Of a stretch of DNA of 24,551 nt, positions 1 through 7,259 are shown piece after piece (position 1 is the stretch's first letter; each line of letters begins with the position of its first letter). The position numbers were made by a program, and so were the translations under genes. Source of the stretch: JAUWOY01 sp034431315 (GTDB lineage: Bacteria > Chloroflexota > Anaerolineae > VGOG01). The notes under the pieces were generated by a model. The model was not told where the DNA came from. It worked only from the letters and a program-made list of their open reading frames with translations, and ran no database searches. The stretch lies in contig DAOUDK010000078.1 in assembly GCA_034431315.1 (NCBI GenBank), positions 1 through 24,551 of the forward strand, given 5' to 3'.

Positions 1-406
<406 letters not shown>

Positions 407-1684
407 ATGGCTCCCGAACGGGCCTTGCTCGTGGGAGCAAAACTAAAAAGTGAACGTGGTGGCTGGTCGGTCGAGGACTCGCTGACAGAATTAGCTCAGT
501 TGGCCCGGACAGCCGGCGTAGAGGTGGGTGGTCAGGCCTCCCAGAACTTAAGCAGCATCAACTCGGCCACCTACATCGGCAAAGGCAAAGTAGAAGAGAT
601 TGGAACTCTCAAAGAAGAGCTAAGTTGCGATCTGATCATCTTCGATGACGAGCTTTCGCCGCGCCAGCAGCGCGAGTTGGAAGAGGCTTGGGAGGTGAAA
701 GTCCTGGATCGTACCTCGCTGATCCTGGATATCTTTGCCCAGCACGCGCACACCAGAGAGGGTCAGTTGCAGGTAGAACTGGCTCAGTATGAGTACCGCC
801 TGCCGCGGCTGACACGCATGTGGACACACCTGGCGCGCCAGGTTGGAGGCGGAGTGGCTCGAGGTGGGGCGGGAGGCGTGGGCCTGAGGGGACCGGGCGA
901 GAGGCAGCTTGAGGTTGATCGCCGCCGCGTCAGGGAACGTATCGCGCAGCTCAAGCAAGAGCTGGAGCGAGTGCGTACCCACCGCCGCCTCTACCGCCAA
1001 CAGCGTCGCCGGGTTGCCACCCCCGTGGTAGCCATCGTGGGCTATACAAACGCAGGCAAATCAACCTTGCTTAATGCCATTTCTGGAGCTGAGGTGTTGG
1101 TGGAAGACAAACTCTTCGCCACTCTGGATCCCACAACGAGACGGGTACCGCTGCCGCAAGGACAGGTAGCGCTCTTCAGCGATACTGTGGGCTTTATCCA
1201 GAAGCTTCCCACTCAACTGGTGGCCGCCTTCCGTGCTACCTTGGAGGAGATTAACGATGCTGACCTCCTCTTGCATATAATTGACATAACCCATCCCAAC
1301 GCCTTGTTGCAAAGTAGGGTAGTGGAGGACACGCTGAAGGATTTAGGCGCTACAGGTATGCCAGTAGTGGTAGCGCTCAACAAAGTTGACCGATTGGACA
1401 GTCTTGATCAAGTTCAGCACACGATTCAGGAGTTTCCCAATGGCCTGGCTATTTCGGCCAGGGATGGTGTGGGGCTGGAGGAACTGCTGGCTCGCGTCGG
1501 AGCCGTCCTCAACGAGGGCCTGGTGCACATCAGGGCTTGCATCCCGTACCGGGAAGGCGAGTTGGTCTCGCTTTTCCATCGGTGGGGCTTGGTAGAGCGA
1601 GAAGAGCACGGCCTCGAGGGAACTACCTTAGAAGGCCGTTTACCAGCTCGGTTTCTGAAGGCTTTCCGGCATTGCTTGATTTAA
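407..1684 (+). CDS. hflX: Ribosome-associated GTPase HflX
   Basis: This is a 425-residue TRAFAC-class GTPase of the HflX family; known members bind the 50S subunit and split or rescue stalled ribosomes. The HflX N-terminal domain covers roughly residues 4-110 and contains the YIGKGKVEEI signature. An Arg/Gly-rich linker and helical region follow (about 140-203), with the glycine-rich GGVGLRGPGE loop. The G domain starts near 205: P-loop GYTNAGKST (212-220), DTVGF (259-263), NKVD (325-328) and the G5 SA (350-351). Length is normal for the family. The ATG at 407 is the only conventional start in the open frame (in-frame stop at 326-328), although the purine-rich AGGGGAGA lies 16 nt upstream, farther than usual. 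The gene stands alone; the nuclease gene begins 76 nt downstream. Identification is firm; the start is less certain. Confidence 0.96.
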   Translation: MAPERALLVGAKLKSERGGWSVEDSLTELAQLARTAGVEVGGQASQNLSSINSATYIGKGKVEEIGTLKEELSCDLIIFDDELSPRQQRELEEAWEVKVLDRTSLILDIFAQHAHTREGQLQVELAQYEYRLPRLTRMWTHLARQVGGGVARGGAGGVGLRGPGERQLEVDRRRVRERIAQLKQELERVRTHRRLYRQQRRRVATPVVAIVGYTNAGKSTLLNAISGAEVLVEDKLFATLDPTTRRVPLPQGQVALFSDTVGFIQKLPTQLVAAFRATLEEINDADLLLHIIDITHPNALLQSRVVEDTLKDLGATGMPVVVALNKVDRLDSLDQVQHTIQEFPNGLAISARDGVGLEELLARVGAVLNEGLVHIRACIPYREGELVSLFHRWGLVEREEHGLEGTTLEGRLPARFLKAFRHCLI

Positions 1685-1760
1685 TCTCTCTCAACGATCT
1701 CAGCAACTGGGTACACGTAGTAGAACTGCTTAACACCCACACCCAGGAAGTTAAATCACC

Positions 1761-2420
1761 ATGCCAAGATACCGACGCTATGACAATGACGAAATAAGCC
1801 CGGTAGATATCCTGCTACTCCTCACCGCAGCATGGATCTTCACCTGCATCTCAAAGCTATACACCTTTTTCCGGGGAAACCAACCATTTCTACCCAACAA
1901 CATACCCCACTGGCTTACAGCCTCTGTACTCATAGGCTGGATAACCTATTTTGCATATCAATACTACAAACGACAATCTCAACAACGACAATGGCAAAAA
2001 CAACTACAAACATGGCTACCTACAGAAAAACAACTACAACCGCAAACAATAGTCACCTTAGACCAACTGAAAGCACTTTCCCCCCAACAGTTTGAGAAAT
2101 ACGTAGAACTCCTCTTCCAAAAACGCGGATACTATACAATACTAACCCCCCACCTGGCAGATCACGGTGTAGACATCTACGTATCCAAAGAGGGAACAAA
2201 CGCCATCGTCCAATGCAAAAAGTACGAACGCTACGTCAGCGAGCCAGCTATCCGTGACTTCTACGGAACAATAATGCACGAGAACGCAAACAAAGGGTTT
2301 TTCGTCACTACAGGTTACTTCTCCTATCCCGCTCAGGCATGGGCAAAAGGAAAGCCCATCGAACTCATTAACGGTCCCCACTTACTACGCATCGCCAAAG
2401 CCATCAATCTACACCCTTAA
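1761..2420 (+). CDS. Membrane-anchored Mrr-type restriction endonuclease-like protein
   Basis: This 219-residue protein has two predicted membrane segments (about 15-36 and 49-68), a short Gln/Lys-rich linker, and a C-terminal Mrr_cat (PD-(D/E)xK superfamily) domain from about 103. The expected nuclease residues are visible: LSPQQFEKYVELLF with Glu112, GVDIY with Asp138, and QCK at 151-153 giving Gln151 and Lys153. Relatives with an Mrr domain cut modified DNA, but for the two-TM architecture the substrate is not known, so restriction is only a family-based guess. AGGAAG at 1745-1750 precedes the ATG by 10 nt. The coding strand is strikingly G-poor and A/C-rich (about 21 G in 1921-2100), with many CAA, ACA, AAA, ATA and CTA codons, unlike hflX upstream and the protease downstream. 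That suggests recent acquisition. No methyltransferase or specificity subunit is adjacent. Confidence 0.85.
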   Translation: MPRYRRYDNDEISPVDILLLLTAAWIFTCISKLYTFFRGNQPFLPNNIPHWLTASVLIGWITYFAYQYYKRQSQQRQWQKQLQTWLPTEKQLQPQTIVTLDQLKALSPQQFEKYVELLFQKRGYYTILTPHLADHGVDIYVSKEGTNAIVQCKKYERYVSEPAIRDFYGTIMHENANKGFFVTTGYFSYPAQAWAKGKPIELINGPHLLRIAKAINLHP

Positions 2421-2843
2421 ACCACCTGCACACACCGGACAAAAACGCCTGGAGGCACGGCCAAATGGAGAAAACACTTCGCATCACTAAAAATGACTAT
2501 CATCAAGGTGTTAAAACCAATACCAACTCTTGACGGGCAAGACCAACGGTCACGCCCGCTTCAGGTTAGAACGAACTTCAGACTATATATGTTATGTATT
2601 TCTAGGACGTGCTGAAGGGTTCTTCAACAGCTTGGGGAGCTTGAGTGATCATTCTTAACCGGTGCTGAGTCCTCGTGGACTTCTCCGCTGTAGTGTCTCC
2701 CCGGTGCCCTGTTTTTGATTGTCGCGCTTGCCTACGCTTATAATGTGTGCTAGAATAATCCTGGCTTTGGCTAGGCAAGCGGCAGAGACTGGCCTCTTGA
2801 ATCCCCTACCAAAGTAGTTATGTCGAATTGAGGAGTGAGTTGG
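2421..2843. other. Intergenic region upstream of the S41 protease
   Basis: This stretch of about 420 bases carries no supportable gene. It contains a possible imperfect hairpin at 2534-2558 (CGGGC and GACC pairing with GGTC and GCCCG around a 3-nt loop, with a 2x2 internal loop). No T run follows, so it is not a classical terminator. A good promoter sits at 2715-2744. The remainder shows nothing recognisable. Confidence 0.6.
2715..2744 (+). promoter_or_regulatory. Sigma-70-type promoter for the ctpA-smpB unit
   Basis: The -35 TTGATT (2715-2720) and a perfect -10 TATAAT (2739-2744) are separated by 18 bp. Transcription would begin near 2751, giving a leader of about 90 nt before the protease start. 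It is the only good promoter match in this intergenic region. Confidence 0.75.
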
Positions 2844-4064
2844 ATGTCAAGGTTGTTGCATGGTTGTCTCAGATTAACAATTGTGGCTCTACTGGTAGCC
2901 CTGGTCACCAGCGTAGCGTTTCTAGCGGGCTTTGCGGCGAGGGCCTCCTTTGCGCCCGAGCCTACCACTGCAGCTGTGGAGCCTGCTCACAGCGAAGAAG
3001 AAGCCTTCCGTGTCTTCTGGGAGGCCTGGCACATTCTGGAACGCGATTTCTACGGTGGCCTGCCTGATGCTCAGGAGATGACCTACAGTGCTATCCGTGG
3101 AGTGATAGATGATCTTGATGATAAGTACACTGCTTTCCTGGAGCCTGAGATGGCAGCCGTTGTCAGAGAGGATATGTCAGGTTCTTTCGAGGGCATTGGC
3201 GCTGTGGTCAACATGAATGACGATGGCCAGTTGGAGATTGTTCGGACCTTCGCGGGCAAGCCAGCAGCGCAGGCGGGGCTTAAATCGGGTGACATAGTCC
3301 TCGCTGTAGGTGACACAGCTATTGAAGAAATGAGTATCTTCGAGGCCGTGGCCCTGATTCGGGGGCCGGCGGGCAGTGTAGCTCGCCTCACGATAAAACG
3401 GCAGGGTGTCGAAGAGCCCTTCGTTATCGAAGTGGTCCGGCAAAAAATCGAGATGCCTACCGTGGAGTCCAAGATGCTGGATGACGATATCGCCTATCTC
3501 AAACTTGCCGAATTCAATGCTCAGGCTGCGAGTAAGCTCAAAGCAGACTTGCAATCCCTGCTGGCTGAGGAGCCGAGGGGTCTGATCCTCGATCTGCGCG
3601 ACAACCCTGGCGGCTTTTTGAACGTATCCGTGGAGATAGGCAGTCAATTTGTTGGCGAGGGATCTATCCTCGTGGAGAAACTCAAGGATGGCCAGCACCG
3701 AGATTACCCTGCCCAAAGCGGCGGTCTGGCTACCGATATACCTTTGGTAGTCCTGGTCAATGGCGGTACTGCCAGTGCCTCGGAGATCGTGGCCGGTGCC
3801 ATCCAAGACGCCGGTCGGGGTATCCTGATCGGCGAGCAGACCTTGGGCAAGGGATCGGTCCAGCTTTCTCATTATCTCAGCGATAGCTCCGAGTTGCGGG
3901 TCACCATTGCTCGTTGGTTTACGCCCAATGGGCGCGCCATCCACGAGGAGGGCCTTACTCCTGACATCCAGGTGGATATGACCGAGGAGGACATCGAGGC
4001 TGGCCGTGATTCACAATTGCAACGCGCAATTGAGTATTTGCAGGGATTGCCAGATGAAGAGTAG
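2844..4064 (+). CDS. Carboxy-terminal processing protease (S41 family, PDZ)
   Basis: This is a 406-residue C-terminal processing/tail-specific serine protease (CtpA/Prc family), which cleaves proteins from their C-termini outside the cytoplasmic membrane. An N-terminal signal anchor spans about residues 9-33, an S41 N-terminal helical region about 50-110, a PDZ domain about 113-197, and the S41 core from about 205. The catalytic Ser-Lys dyad is readable: GGTASASEI gives Ser311, and LGKGSVQ gives Lys336 and Gln340. The 25-residue Ser-Lys spacing equals that of E. coli Prc (430/455). I chose the ATG at 2844 because AGGAG (2831-2835) lies 8 nt upstream; an in-frame GTG at 2835 overlaps that site and is less likely. 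The stop overlaps the smpB start by 11 nt. Neighbouring smpB and ssrA fit a role in protein quality control, because Prc/Tsp is known to degrade ssrA-tagged proteins in the E. coli periplasm. Confidence 0.94.
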   Translation: MSRLLHGCLRLTIVALLVALVTSVAFLAGFAARASFAPEPTTAAVEPAHSEEEAFRVFWEAWHILERDFYGGLPDAQEMTYSAIRGVIDDLDDKYTAFLEPEMAAVVREDMSGSFEGIGAVVNMNDDGQLEIVRTFAGKPAAQAGLKSGDIVLAVGDTAIEEMSIFEAVALIRGPAGSVARLTIKRQGVEEPFVIEVVRQKIEMPTVESKMLDDDIAYLKLAEFNAQAASKLKADLQSLLAEEPRGLILDLRDNPGGFLNVSVEIGSQFVGEGSILVEKLKDGQHRDYPAQSGGLATDIPLVVLVNGGTASASEIVAGAIQDAGRGILIGEQTLGKGSVQLSHYLSDSSELRVTIARWFTPNGRAIHEEGLTPDIQVDMTEEDIEAGRDSQLQRAIEYLQGLPDEE

Positions 4065-4518
4065 AACGGTCGCTACCAATCGTAAGGCCCGCCACGATTA
4101 CTTCATTGATGAAACCTATGAAGCTGGGATCGTCCTCACTGGCACGGAGATCAAATCAGCGCGGGCTGGTCGGGTCAACCTGCGAGATAGTTATGTCCAG
4201 ATAAAAAACGGCGAGCTTTGGCTGATAGATACTCACATTGCGCCCTACAAGCAAGCCAGACGCGGCGGCCACGAGCCCAAGCGCCCTCGCAAGCTGCTCA
4301 TGCACCGCCGCGAGATCAATCGCCTGCAGGGCAAGGTGCAGGAGAAGGGCTACACCATCGTTCCCCTGCGCTTGTATCTCAAGGATAACAAGTGGGCCAA
4401 AGTGGAGATCGCCCTGGCTCGCGGCAAAAAGCTCTACGACAAGCGCCAGACTATCCGCAAGCGCGACGCCCAGCGGGAGATGGAGCGCACGCTGGCCGAT
4501 CGGAGCAAGAGATTGTGA
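4054..4518 (+). CDS. smpB: SsrA-binding protein SmpB
   Basis: This 154-residue protein is SmpB, the obligate partner that binds the tRNA-like domain of tmRNA and delivers it to stalled ribosomes. Visible family features are the N-terminal NRKARHDYFI stretch, the GTEIKSARAG motif (30-39), the central MHRREINRL helix (83-91), and the basic C-terminal tail KKLYDKRQTIRKRD (125-138) that enters the mRNA channel. Length is typical. The ATG at 4054 lies inside the last codons of the protease gene (11-nt overlap), with AGGG at 4042-4045 8 nt ahead, which implies translational coupling. A longer frame starting at 4006 would add 16 non-family residues and is rejected. ssrA follows 54 nt later, a classic arrangement. 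Confidence 0.97.
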   Translation: MKSRTVATNRKARHDYFIDETYEAGIVLTGTEIKSARAGRVNLRDSYVQIKNGELWLIDTHIAPYKQARRGGHEPKRPRKLLMHRREINRLQGKVQEKGYTIVPLRLYLKDNKWAKVEIALARGKKLYDKRQTIRKRDAQREMERTLADRSKRL

Positions 4519-4531
4519 CAACATTCCATAG

Positions 4532-4560
4532 TTGCAAAGAATCCAAAGGTGTGCTATAAT
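4532..4560 (+). promoter_or_regulatory. ssrA promoter
   Basis: A -35 TTGCAA (4532-4537) and a perfect -10 TATAAT (4555-4560) are separated by 17 bp. Transcription would begin about 6 nt before the mature 5' end at 4573, leaving a short leader for RNase P to remove. ssrA is therefore probably transcribed independently of smpB. Confidence 0.85.
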
Positions 4561-4572
4561 CTAACTGTAATT

Positions 4573-4938
4573 GGGGATGAAGGGCTTCGACGGAGAAGGC
4601 TGGCCACGGATTGCAAGCCGAGGCGCCCTACCCTCGTTAAACAAGGGCAACTAGAATAACTGGCGAACAACAACTCGCCCTGGCTGCCTAAGGGCAGCCA
4701 CGTCTGCCCAGGTCTCCTCCCGATAGGCCTGGATCAGATGCCATAGAAATCGGGGTGCGGTGCTCTTGACGCCGATAAAGAACATCAAAGCCAAGGCGAT
4801 AAACCTTGGATCGGCTAGTTCAGGTCAGACCTCGTCGGTTGGGGCTGACTTGAGCGAAAAACAAAAGACCGACTAAGCTTGTAGTACATCCTCGGTCGAA
4901 CTCTCTGGACGCGGGTTCGATTCCCGCCATCTCCACCA
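4573..4938 (+). ncRNA. ssrA: Transfer-messenger RNA (tmRNA)
   Basis: This 366-nt RNA rescues ribosomes stalled on non-stop mRNAs by acting first as tRNA-Ala and then as mRNA. The 5' end carries the hallmark GGGGATGAAGGGCTTCGACG. The 3' end shows the T arm GCGGG-TTCGATT-CCCGC (4911-4927), an acceptor strand CATCTCC (4928-4934) pairing with GGGGATG (4573-4579) through one G-U pair, discriminator A and an encoded CCA (4936-4938). The conserved GACTAAGCTTGTAGTACATC stretch before the T arm is also present. The tag frame lies at 4662-4691. Length and organisation fit a standard one-piece tmRNA. It follows smpB and is closed by a strong terminator. Confidence 0.97.
4662..4691 (+). other. tmRNA tag reading frame (GEQQLALAA, stop TAA)
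   Basis: Within the tmRNA, codons GGC GAA CAA CAA CTC GCC CTG GCT GCC followed by TAA encode GEQQLALAA, which joins the alanine charged on the RNA. The LALAA ending is the usual proteolysis signal of bacterial tags, and this fixes the frame. The resume codon is inferred as GGC at 4662; no other frame yields an ALAA-type end before a stop. Confidence 0.85.
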
Positions 4939-4942
4939 ACTG

Positions 4943-4985
4943 AAATGCCTGTAGGGATACCCTACCCCTACAGGCATTTTGTTTT
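4943..4985 (+). terminator. Rho-independent terminator of ssrA
   Basis: A perfect 14-bp stem (4943-4956 with 4966-4979) encloses a 9-nt loop and is followed by T-rich TTTTGTTTT. It lies 4 nt after the CCA of ssrA. On the other strand the stem is also intact but its trailing sequence is less T-rich, so it may also stop transcription from the convergent amidohydrolase gene, less efficiently. Confidence 0.9.
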
Positions 4986-5073
4986 GCTGGACACTGGGAC
5001 TTGATCACATAGCTTTATTTCGCATAGCCTATTTTTCCTTTTCAGAATCCATCAAGAAGTTGAGGGTAAAAAA

Positions 5074-5091
5074 GGAACTGGCTACGCGAAG
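5074..5091 (+). repeat. 18-bp dispersed repeat, copy 2
   Basis: This is identical to the reverse complement of 193-210. It lies between ssrA and the 3' end of the amidohydrolase gene, in the A/T-rich interval 4986-5103, which holds no other feature I can support. Confidence 0.55.
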
Positions 5092-5103
5092 AGTATGGCG
5101 GCC

Positions 5104-7077
5104 CTAGAAATCAACGTAATCCTGCTTCAGAAGGCTCCCACGATCAACATTAAATACATCCAATAGCTCCCCTATCAACAACGCTTTCTGCTCGGCATCT
5201 TTTTTCGACCAGGTACGACTCTTGATCTCCAGAAAGGCTCCTTCGTAGGCCGGCTTAGTCAAGCGGTCAAAATTAACAGCGAATTGCACCCCCTTATACC
5301 TGATATGCCAGCGCTGCCGATGCTTGTGAACCTCTTTCACGCTATCGGGCTGAAAATACTCACAATAGAAACGCAAGGTCCGATCGGCCTTGGAAGTGAA
5401 ACGAGAACGAGAGAGAAGTACGGAATTGTCAAACTCTTGCTCACTGCCGAGCTCGGTCAGGGTCAAGGTGCGAATGGATTCAGGCACCGCCCCCTCCTCT
5501 CTCATCACGTTATCCTCACGATGGCGGATGCATCCCTGACTTTCGTCTGCAAAAAGTAGGTAGGCATCGTATTGATCTCGGACCGAGGGTCGCCACACAG
5601 TGGAAATATCCGGATGTGCCAGCCCTTCTTTGACAGCGGTCTCGCCTTCCACAGACCCCTTGACTTGCACCTCAAACGTTTCCCTCCACTCCAAACCGCC
5701 AATGGCCACGAGTTTGTCCAAGAGGCTCTCCTCCCTCCGCATCAGGAAGACGTTTACCCGATCAGCGATGCGTTGGACCTCGGCCGTGATCGTCTCTACG
5801 TCCACTGTGAGGAGTTCCCTATCTCTCATCAGCAAACGCCCATTCACCAGGACATGTCGCACGTCCGCGCTCTTAGCAGCATAAACCAATCGAGAATAGA
5901 TGTTATCAGCCGACAGCTCAAACTTTGGTGTCCCGTGAAGGACATCCACGTCCACTACTGCCAAATCAGCTTGCTTGCCCACCTCAATAGAACCTGTGAT
6001 GTGATCCAGGTGCAGGGCTCGCGCTCCCCCGATGGTGGCCATGGTCAAAGCGATCCGCGATGGCACAGCCTTGGGATCGCCCGTGATGCCTTTGGCCAAC
6101 AGAGCCGCCAAACGCATCTCCTCGAACATGTCTTGATCATTGTTGCTAGCGGGGCCATCGGTGCCGATGCCTACATTCAGGCCGAACTCCAACATGCGAG
6201 TCACCGGCGCCACGCCGCTGGCAAGTTTCAAATTGCTGGTTGGGCAGTGCGCTACGCCGACACCTTTCCGCACCATCAGCTCCATCTCTTCCTCAGTCAA
6301 GTGCACACCATGGATCGCCAAAGTCTTGCTATCCAAGACGCCGAAATCGTCCAGACAAAACGCCGGCGCACAGCCATAAAGCTGCCGGGTGCCCTCCACC
6401 CCTCCCTCCGTCTCCGCGATGTGGATGAGCAGAGGCACATCATTTTCCTGGGCCAAACGCGTGGCCTCCCTCAGGATCTCCGGGGTGCACGTATACGGCG
6501 AATGTGGGCCGACCGCAGGCACGATCAGCTCATGCCCCTTCCACCCGGCAATGAATCGCCGACAATACTCCAAACTCTCGTCGTAGCTAGTCGCATCGGG
6601 GGTAGGCAACTTCATGACCGTTTCGGCGCAGATGGCCCGCATACCCGCCTCTTGTGCGGCCCTGGCTACCTCATCCTCAAAATAATACATGTCGGCAAAG
6701 CAGGTCACCCCCGAACGAATCATCTCGGCGCAAGATAGCAGGGTGCCATAGTAACAGGACTCCTCGTTCATGAACTCCCTCTCCACGGGCAACATGTAGC
6801 CATACAGCCAGACGTCAAGCCGCAGGTCGTCGGCCAGGCCTCTGATCAGGCTCATGGGCACGTGCGTGTGAGCGTTGATCAAGCCAGGCATGATCACCTG
6901 CCCCGCGCAATCAATGGTCTGCTCAGCCTCGTACCTACCACTCAAATCGGCCGCTGGCCCAACGGCGACTATTTGGCCATCTTTTATGACCACCACTCCC
7001 TGAGGAAAAACCTCCAAGTCCTCATTCATGGTGATCACCGTGCCATTTGACAGAATCATATCCACTTTCATCATCAT
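5104..7077 (-). CDS. Amidohydrolase (SAH/MTA-deaminase-like) fused to a CYTH-like domain
   Basis: The first ~430 residues are a metal-dependent amidohydrolase of the S-adenosylhomocysteine/5'-methylthioadenosine deaminase group. Ligands are visible (numbered from a GTG at 7083): NAHTH with His72/His74, HIAE with His221/Glu224, AIHGVH with His258, and GTDG with Asp309. VGPHSPY (His194) is the substrate-side histidine typical of these deaminases. A second part (about 465-659) resembles the CYTH/triphosphate-tunnel fold: an RDQYDAYLLF strand, GCIRHRED, RTLTLTE, the basic EVHKHRQRWHI, and the terminal FLEIKSRT strand. CYTH enzymes bind triphosphates or cyclise ATP; which applies here cannot be read. 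Usual deaminases are about 430 residues, so the extension is real and in frame. AAAGGGG (7083-7089) lies 5 nt before the ATG at 7077 and 8 nt before the one at 7074. A minus-strand promoter lies just upstream. Confidence 0.85.
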   Translation of the reverse strand: MMMKVDMILSNGTVITMNEDLEVFPQGVVVIKDGQIVAVGPAADLSGRYEAEQTIDCAGQVIMPGLINAHTHVPMSLIRGLADDLRLDVWLYGYMLPVEREFMNEESCYYGTLLSCAEMIRSGVTCFADMYYFEDEVARAAQEAGMRAICAETVMKLPTPDATSYDESLEYCRRFIAGWKGHELIVPAVGPHSPYTCTPEILREATRLAQENDVPLLIHIAETEGGVEGTRQLYGCAPAFCLDDFGVLDSKTLAIHGVHLTEEEMELMVRKGVGVAHCPTSNLKLASGVAPVTRMLEFGLNVGIGTDGPASNNDQDMFEEMRLAALLAKGITGDPKAVPSRIALTMATIGGARALHLDHITGSIEVGKQADLAVVDVDVLHGTPKFELSADNIYSRLVYAAKSADVRHVLVNGRLLMRDRELLTVDVETITAEVQRIADRVNVFLMRREESLLDKLVAIGGLEWRETFEVQVKGSVEGETAVKEGLAHPDISTVWRPSVRDQYDAYLLFADESQGCIRHREDNVMREEGAVPESIRTLTLTELGSEQEFDNSVLLSRSRFTSKADRTLRFYCEYFQPDSVKEVHKHRQRWHIRYKGVQFAVNFDRLTKPAYEGAFLEIKSRTWSKKDAEQKALLIGELLDVFNVDRGSLLKQDYVDF

Positions 7078-7101
7078 TATCACCCCTTTCAGGTATTGCC
7101 C

Positions 7102-7113
7102 CCATTATAATGG
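7102..7113. promoter_or_regulatory. 12-bp perfect palindrome over the amidohydrolase -10
   Basis: CCATTATAATGG is a perfect palindrome and contains TATAAT on both strands. It covers the -10 element of the minus-strand promoter. It could be an operator, or simply a consequence of the symmetric -10 sequence. Confidence 0.4.
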
Positions 7114-7132
7114 CTTTAGCCAGAACCGACAA
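7104..7132 (-). promoter_or_regulatory. Promoter of the amidohydrolase-CYTH gene
   Basis: Read on the minus strand, -35 TTGTCG (7132-7127) and -10 TATAAT (7109-7104) are separated by 17 bp. Transcription would start about 20 nt before the ATG, giving a very short leader that still contains the AAAGGGG ribosome site. Confidence 0.75.
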
Positions 7133-7133
7133 A

Positions 7134-7163
7134 TTGGCACATTTCATGCCATTGTGCTATAAT
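7134..7163 (+). promoter_or_regulatory. Promoter of the pyrimidine-nucleoside phosphorylase gene
   Basis: The -35 TTGGCA (7134-7139) and -10 TATAAT (7158-7163) are separated by 18 bp. Its -35 lies 1 bp from the -35 of the divergent minus-strand promoter, so the two polymerase sites are back to back. The leader of about 90 nt includes the hairpin repeat at 7181-7225. Confidence 0.78.
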
Positions 7164-7180
7164 ATCGAATGTTTCATATC

Positions 7181-7225
7181 CCTTCGACGGCTCGACTGAG
7201 CTCGCCGAAGTCAAGCTCAGGACAC
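7181..7225. repeat. Hairpin-forming intergenic repeat (CTTCGACGG type)
   Basis: CTTCGACGGCTC and GAGCTCGCCGAAG (7182-7210) form an imperfect inverted repeat, followed by a GTCAAGCTCAGGACAC tail. A related fragment, TTCGACAGGCTCAACAC, occurs at 23739-23755. Sequences of this type recur as dispersed intergenic elements in many environmental genomes. It sits in the leader of the phosphorylase gene, so it may affect the mRNA. Confidence 0.55.
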
Positions 7226-7259
7226 CGCATCCCCACTGCTAAACCAAGGAGACCCCCAA

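Noticed and set aside
2534..2558. Terminator for the Mrr-like gene
   Set aside because: The hairpin has an internal loop and no following T run, and it lies more than 100 nt after the stop; it is only noted as a possible fold.
3177..3944. 255-codon open frame opposite the S41 protease gene
   Set aside because: It is an antisense shadow of the catalytic domain, with no family match.
4573..4938. Separate tRNA gene at the 3' T arm and CCA
   Set aside because: The T arm and acceptor pair with the 5' end at 4573-4579 as part of tmRNA; there is no anticodon arm.
4820..5008. Small minus-strand open frame across the end of ssrA and its terminator
   Set aside because: It overlaps the tRNA-like part of tmRNA and the terminator stem, so coding is implausible; such frames are a common artefact over RNA genes.
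5572..6738. 388-codon open frame opposite the amidohydrolase gene
   Set aside because: It is fully antisense to a clearly conserved gene and its translation shows no domain; it is a shadow of the high-GC reading frame.
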